Shown here: piece by piece, positions 62,359 to 64,000 of the stretch
How the letters are laid out: each line of letters opens with the position of its first letter
How positions within the stretch are numbered: the stretch's first letter is position 1
Assembly: GCF_002968285.2 (NCBI RefSeq)
Contig: NZ_CP134400.1
Span: 1,364,001 to 1,428,000, forward strand
From: Mycobacterium sp. ITM-2016-00318
GTDB taxonomy: Bacteria; Actinomycetota; Actinomycetes; Mycobacteriales; Mycobacteriaceae
Length of the DNA stretch: 64,000 bases
Direction of reading: 5' to 3'
Notes under the pieces: generated by a model
What the model saw: only the letters and a program-made list of their open reading frames with translations
Told to the model about the DNA's origin: nothing
The model's database searches: none
Made by a program: the position numbers and the translations under genes

Positions 62359-63606
62359 ATGGCTATCACAGACGTTCCAGAATTCGCGCACTTGACCGAC
62401 GCGGACATCGAGCAGCTCGCCGTCGAGCTGGACGCAATTCGGCAGGACATCGAAGACTCTCGCGGAGAGCGCGACGCGCGCTACATCCGCCGCACGATCG
62501 CCGCTCAGCGGGCCCTCGAGGTCGCGGGCAGGCTCATGCTGACCGCCAGCTCCAAGCGCTCTGCCTGGTGGGCAGGCACTGTCACGCTCGGCGTCTCCAA
62601 GATCATCGAGAACATGGAGATCGGCCACAACGTCATGCACGGCCAGTGGGACTGGATGAACGATCCGGAGATCCACTCGTCGACATGGGAGTGGGACATG
62701 AGCGGCGCCGCGAAGCACTGGCGGTTCACTCACAACTTCATGCACCACAAGTACACCAACATCCTGGGCATGGACGACGACGTGGGCTACGGGGTCATCC
62801 GGGTCACCCGCGACGCGAAGTGGAAGCCGTTCAACCTCTACGGCAACCTGCTCTTCAACACGCTGCTCGCGATCGGGTTCGAGTGGGGCGTCGGACTGCA
62901 GCACCTCGAGCTCGGCAAGATCTTCAAGGGCCGCGACGACCGCGCCGGCACCATGAAGCGCGTGCGCGAGTTCGGTGTGAAGGCCGGCCACCAGGTGGCC
63001 AAGGATTACGTGGCCTACCCGGCGCTGACGTCCTTGTCGCCCGGCGCGACGTTCTCCTCGACGCTCAAGGCCAATGCGGTGGCCAACGTCATCCGCAACG
63101 TGTGGGCCAACGCGGTCATCTTCTGCGGCCACTTCCCCGACGGCGCCGAGAAGTTCACCAAGACAGACATGGTCGGCGAAACCAAGGGCGAGTGGTACCT
63201 GCGCCAGATGCTCGGCAGCGCCAACTTCGAGAACGGACCGGCGCTGCGGTTCATGAGCGGCAACCTGTGCCACCAGATCGAGCACCACCTGTATCCGGAC
63301 CTGCCGAGCAACCGGCTTTACGAGATCTCGTTCCGGGTGCGCGAGCTGTGCGACAAGTACGACCTCACGTACACCACGGGTTCTTTCCTTGTGCAGTACG
63401 GCAAGACATGGCGCACGATCGCCAAGCTGTCGCTGCCGGACAGGTTTCTGAGCGACACCCGCGACGATGCGCCGGAGACCCGCAGCGAGCGGATGTTCGA
63501 TGGGCTCGAGCCAGCGCAGCGCCGCGGGCTCAAGTCGGCCATCGCGGCCGTGCGTGAGCGCCGTCGGGAGAAGCGGGCGGAGCGGCAGACGCCGCGCGCG
63601 GCTTAG
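62359..63606 (+). CDS. desA3: Stearoyl-CoA delta-9 desaturase DesA3
   Basis: A 415-residue membrane di-iron desaturase: histidine boxes HNVMH at 90-94, HNFMHH at 125-130 and HQIEHH at 305-310, with hydrophobic segments between. It makes oleoyl-CoA using the neighbouring NADPH reductase. The basic C-terminal tail (RERRREKRAERQ) is probably cytoplasmic. ATG with AAGGAAGGA upstream. Equivalent to Rv3229c. A tetR gene follows in the same direction, unlike in M. tuberculosis. Confidence 0.93.
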   Translation: MAITDVPEFAHLTDADIEQLAVELDAIRQDIEDSRGERDARYIRRTIAAQRALEVAGRLMLTASSKRSAWWAGTVTLGVSKIIENMEIGHNVMHGQWDWMNDPEIHSSTWEWDMSGAAKHWRFTHNFMHHKYTNILGMDDDVGYGVIRVTRDAKWKPFNLYGNLLFNTLLAIGFEWGVGLQHLELGKIFKGRDDRAGTMKRVREFGVKAGHQVAKDYVAYPALTSLSPGATFSSTLKANAVANVIRNVWANAVIFCGHFPDGAEKFTKTDMVGETKGEWYLRQMLGSANFENGPALRFMSGNLCHQIEHHLYPDLPSNRLYEISFRVRELCDKYDLTYTTGSFLVQYGKTWRTIAKLSLPDRFLSDTRDDAPETRSERMFDGLEPAQRRGLKSAIAAVRERRREKRAERQTPRAA

Positions 63607-63612
63607 AAAACT

Positions 63613-63636
63613 GGACCAGCGCGTTACAGTTGGTCC
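63613..63636 (+). promoter_or_regulatory. Operator/promoter of the downstream tetR gene
   Basis: Inverted repeat GGACCA (63613-63618) and TGGTCC (63631-63636) with a 12-nt spacer. TACAGT (63625-63630) lies 6 nt before the GTG at 63637, suggesting a leaderless autoregulated transcript. The site differs from the desA3 operator. Confidence 0.55.
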
Positions 63637-64000
63637 GTGTCGTCGCAAGGTGGCCGCGGGGCCGGCAAGCTCGGCAAGCCGAGGCTGACGTCCCGCGGAG
63701 CCGCGACCCGCAACCGGATCGTGCTGGCGGCTGCGGAGCTCATGCATGTGAAGGGCGTCGCGACGACGACCATCGACGAGGTGCTCGCGGCGAGCGCGAC
63801 CAGCAAGTCGCAGTTCTATCAGCACTTCGACGACAAGTCCGAGCTTGTCTACGTGGTCATCACACTGCGGGCCGACGAGATCCTGTCCTGGCAGCGGCTG
63901 AGGCTGGAGAAGGTCGACTCGCTACGCGGACTTCACCAGTGGCGCGACGCGATGGTGCAGCGCTGCGTGCTGCGGCGGGGGTTGTGGGGGTGCGAGTTGG
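63637..64000 (+). CDS. TetR-family regulator (3' truncated by window)
   Basis: The first 121 residues of a TetR protein: a basic N-terminal arm, HTH within TRNRIVLAAAELMHVKGVATTTIDEVLAASATSKSQFYQHFDDKSELVYVVI, then the start of the effector domain. GTG start fits the leaderless promoter. It follows desA3 by 30 bp, so desaturase control is possible, but its own inverted repeat does not match the desA3 operator; it may regulate itself or genes beyond the window. Confidence 0.85.
   Translation, partial: MSSQGGRGAGKLGKPRLTSRGAATRNRIVLAAAELMHVKGVATTTIDEVLAASATSKSQFYQHFDDKSELVYVVITLRADEILSWQRLRLEKVDSLRGLHQWRDAMVQRCVLRRGLWGCEL

Overview
The window is a high-GC chromosomal segment from a mycobacterium, most likely a rapid-growing Mycolicibacterium. 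This rests on gene content (mtrA-mtrB-lpqB, fbiA-fbiB, whiB2, accA3/accD5/accE5, usfX-sigF, desA3, WS/DGAT) and on gene order, which as I recall it follows M. tuberculosis from about Rv3287c to Rv3229c with local gains and losses. Many genes use GTG starts and 4-bp start/stop overlaps. I see no rRNA, tRNA, IS element, prophage or CRISPR array.

Region by region. (1) 2-6336: a tight operon for a nucleotide-activated heptose and its transfer (HAD phosphatase, GT9, gmhA, hldE, SDR, second GT9, UDP-sugar dehydrogenase). This LPS-style set is the most unusual block. (2) 6333-9174: topoisomerase IB, then the general stress module usfX-sigF with a convergent STAS antagonist. (3) 9494-16872: a MobA-like transferase, a Rossmann protein, the acyl-CoA carboxylase genes accA3 and accD5-accE5, maf, sseA and sufE. 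(4) 16905-24014: birA, a PH-domain membrane protein, gtrA, purK-purE, fadE25, a TIGR03089 protein and an LCP ligase. (5) 24082-36273: arabinogalactan linker and mannose metabolism (rmlD, wbbL, manB, pmmA, manA), F420 genes fbiA-fbiB, a Nudix gene, whiB2 and a cation transporter. (6) 36209-43131: FAD oxidoreductase, APC permease, the alkane hydroxylase operon alkB-rubA-rubB-alkX, and sahH. (7) 43212-49487: a secreted lipase, tmk and mtrA-mtrB-lpqB. (8) 49571-53636: an accessory block (Rieske lipoprotein, DUF2252 protein, ArsR-PhzF-ornithine cyclodeaminase operon). (9) 53672-64000: comFC, hpf, secA1, a DUF6459 protein, a WS/DGAT-like protein, a DUF6912 protein, a ferredoxin reductase and desA3 with matching operators, and a truncated TetR gene.

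Many genes work together in envelope synthesis. Acyl-CoA carboxylases with birA feed lipid and mycolate synthesis; rmlD, wbbL and the LCP protein build and attach arabinogalactan; manA/pmmA/manB make GDP-mannose for PIM/LAM; the reductase with DesA3 makes oleoyl-CoA; MtrAB-LpqB couples envelope state to division. The heptose operon suggests an extra, uncharacterised glycan. Several regulatory sites are readable: a SigF-type promoter before usfX, operators at arsR, alkB, the reductase/desA3 pair and the last tetR, and a recurrent -10 hexamer 6-8 nt before start codons that implies leaderless transcripts.
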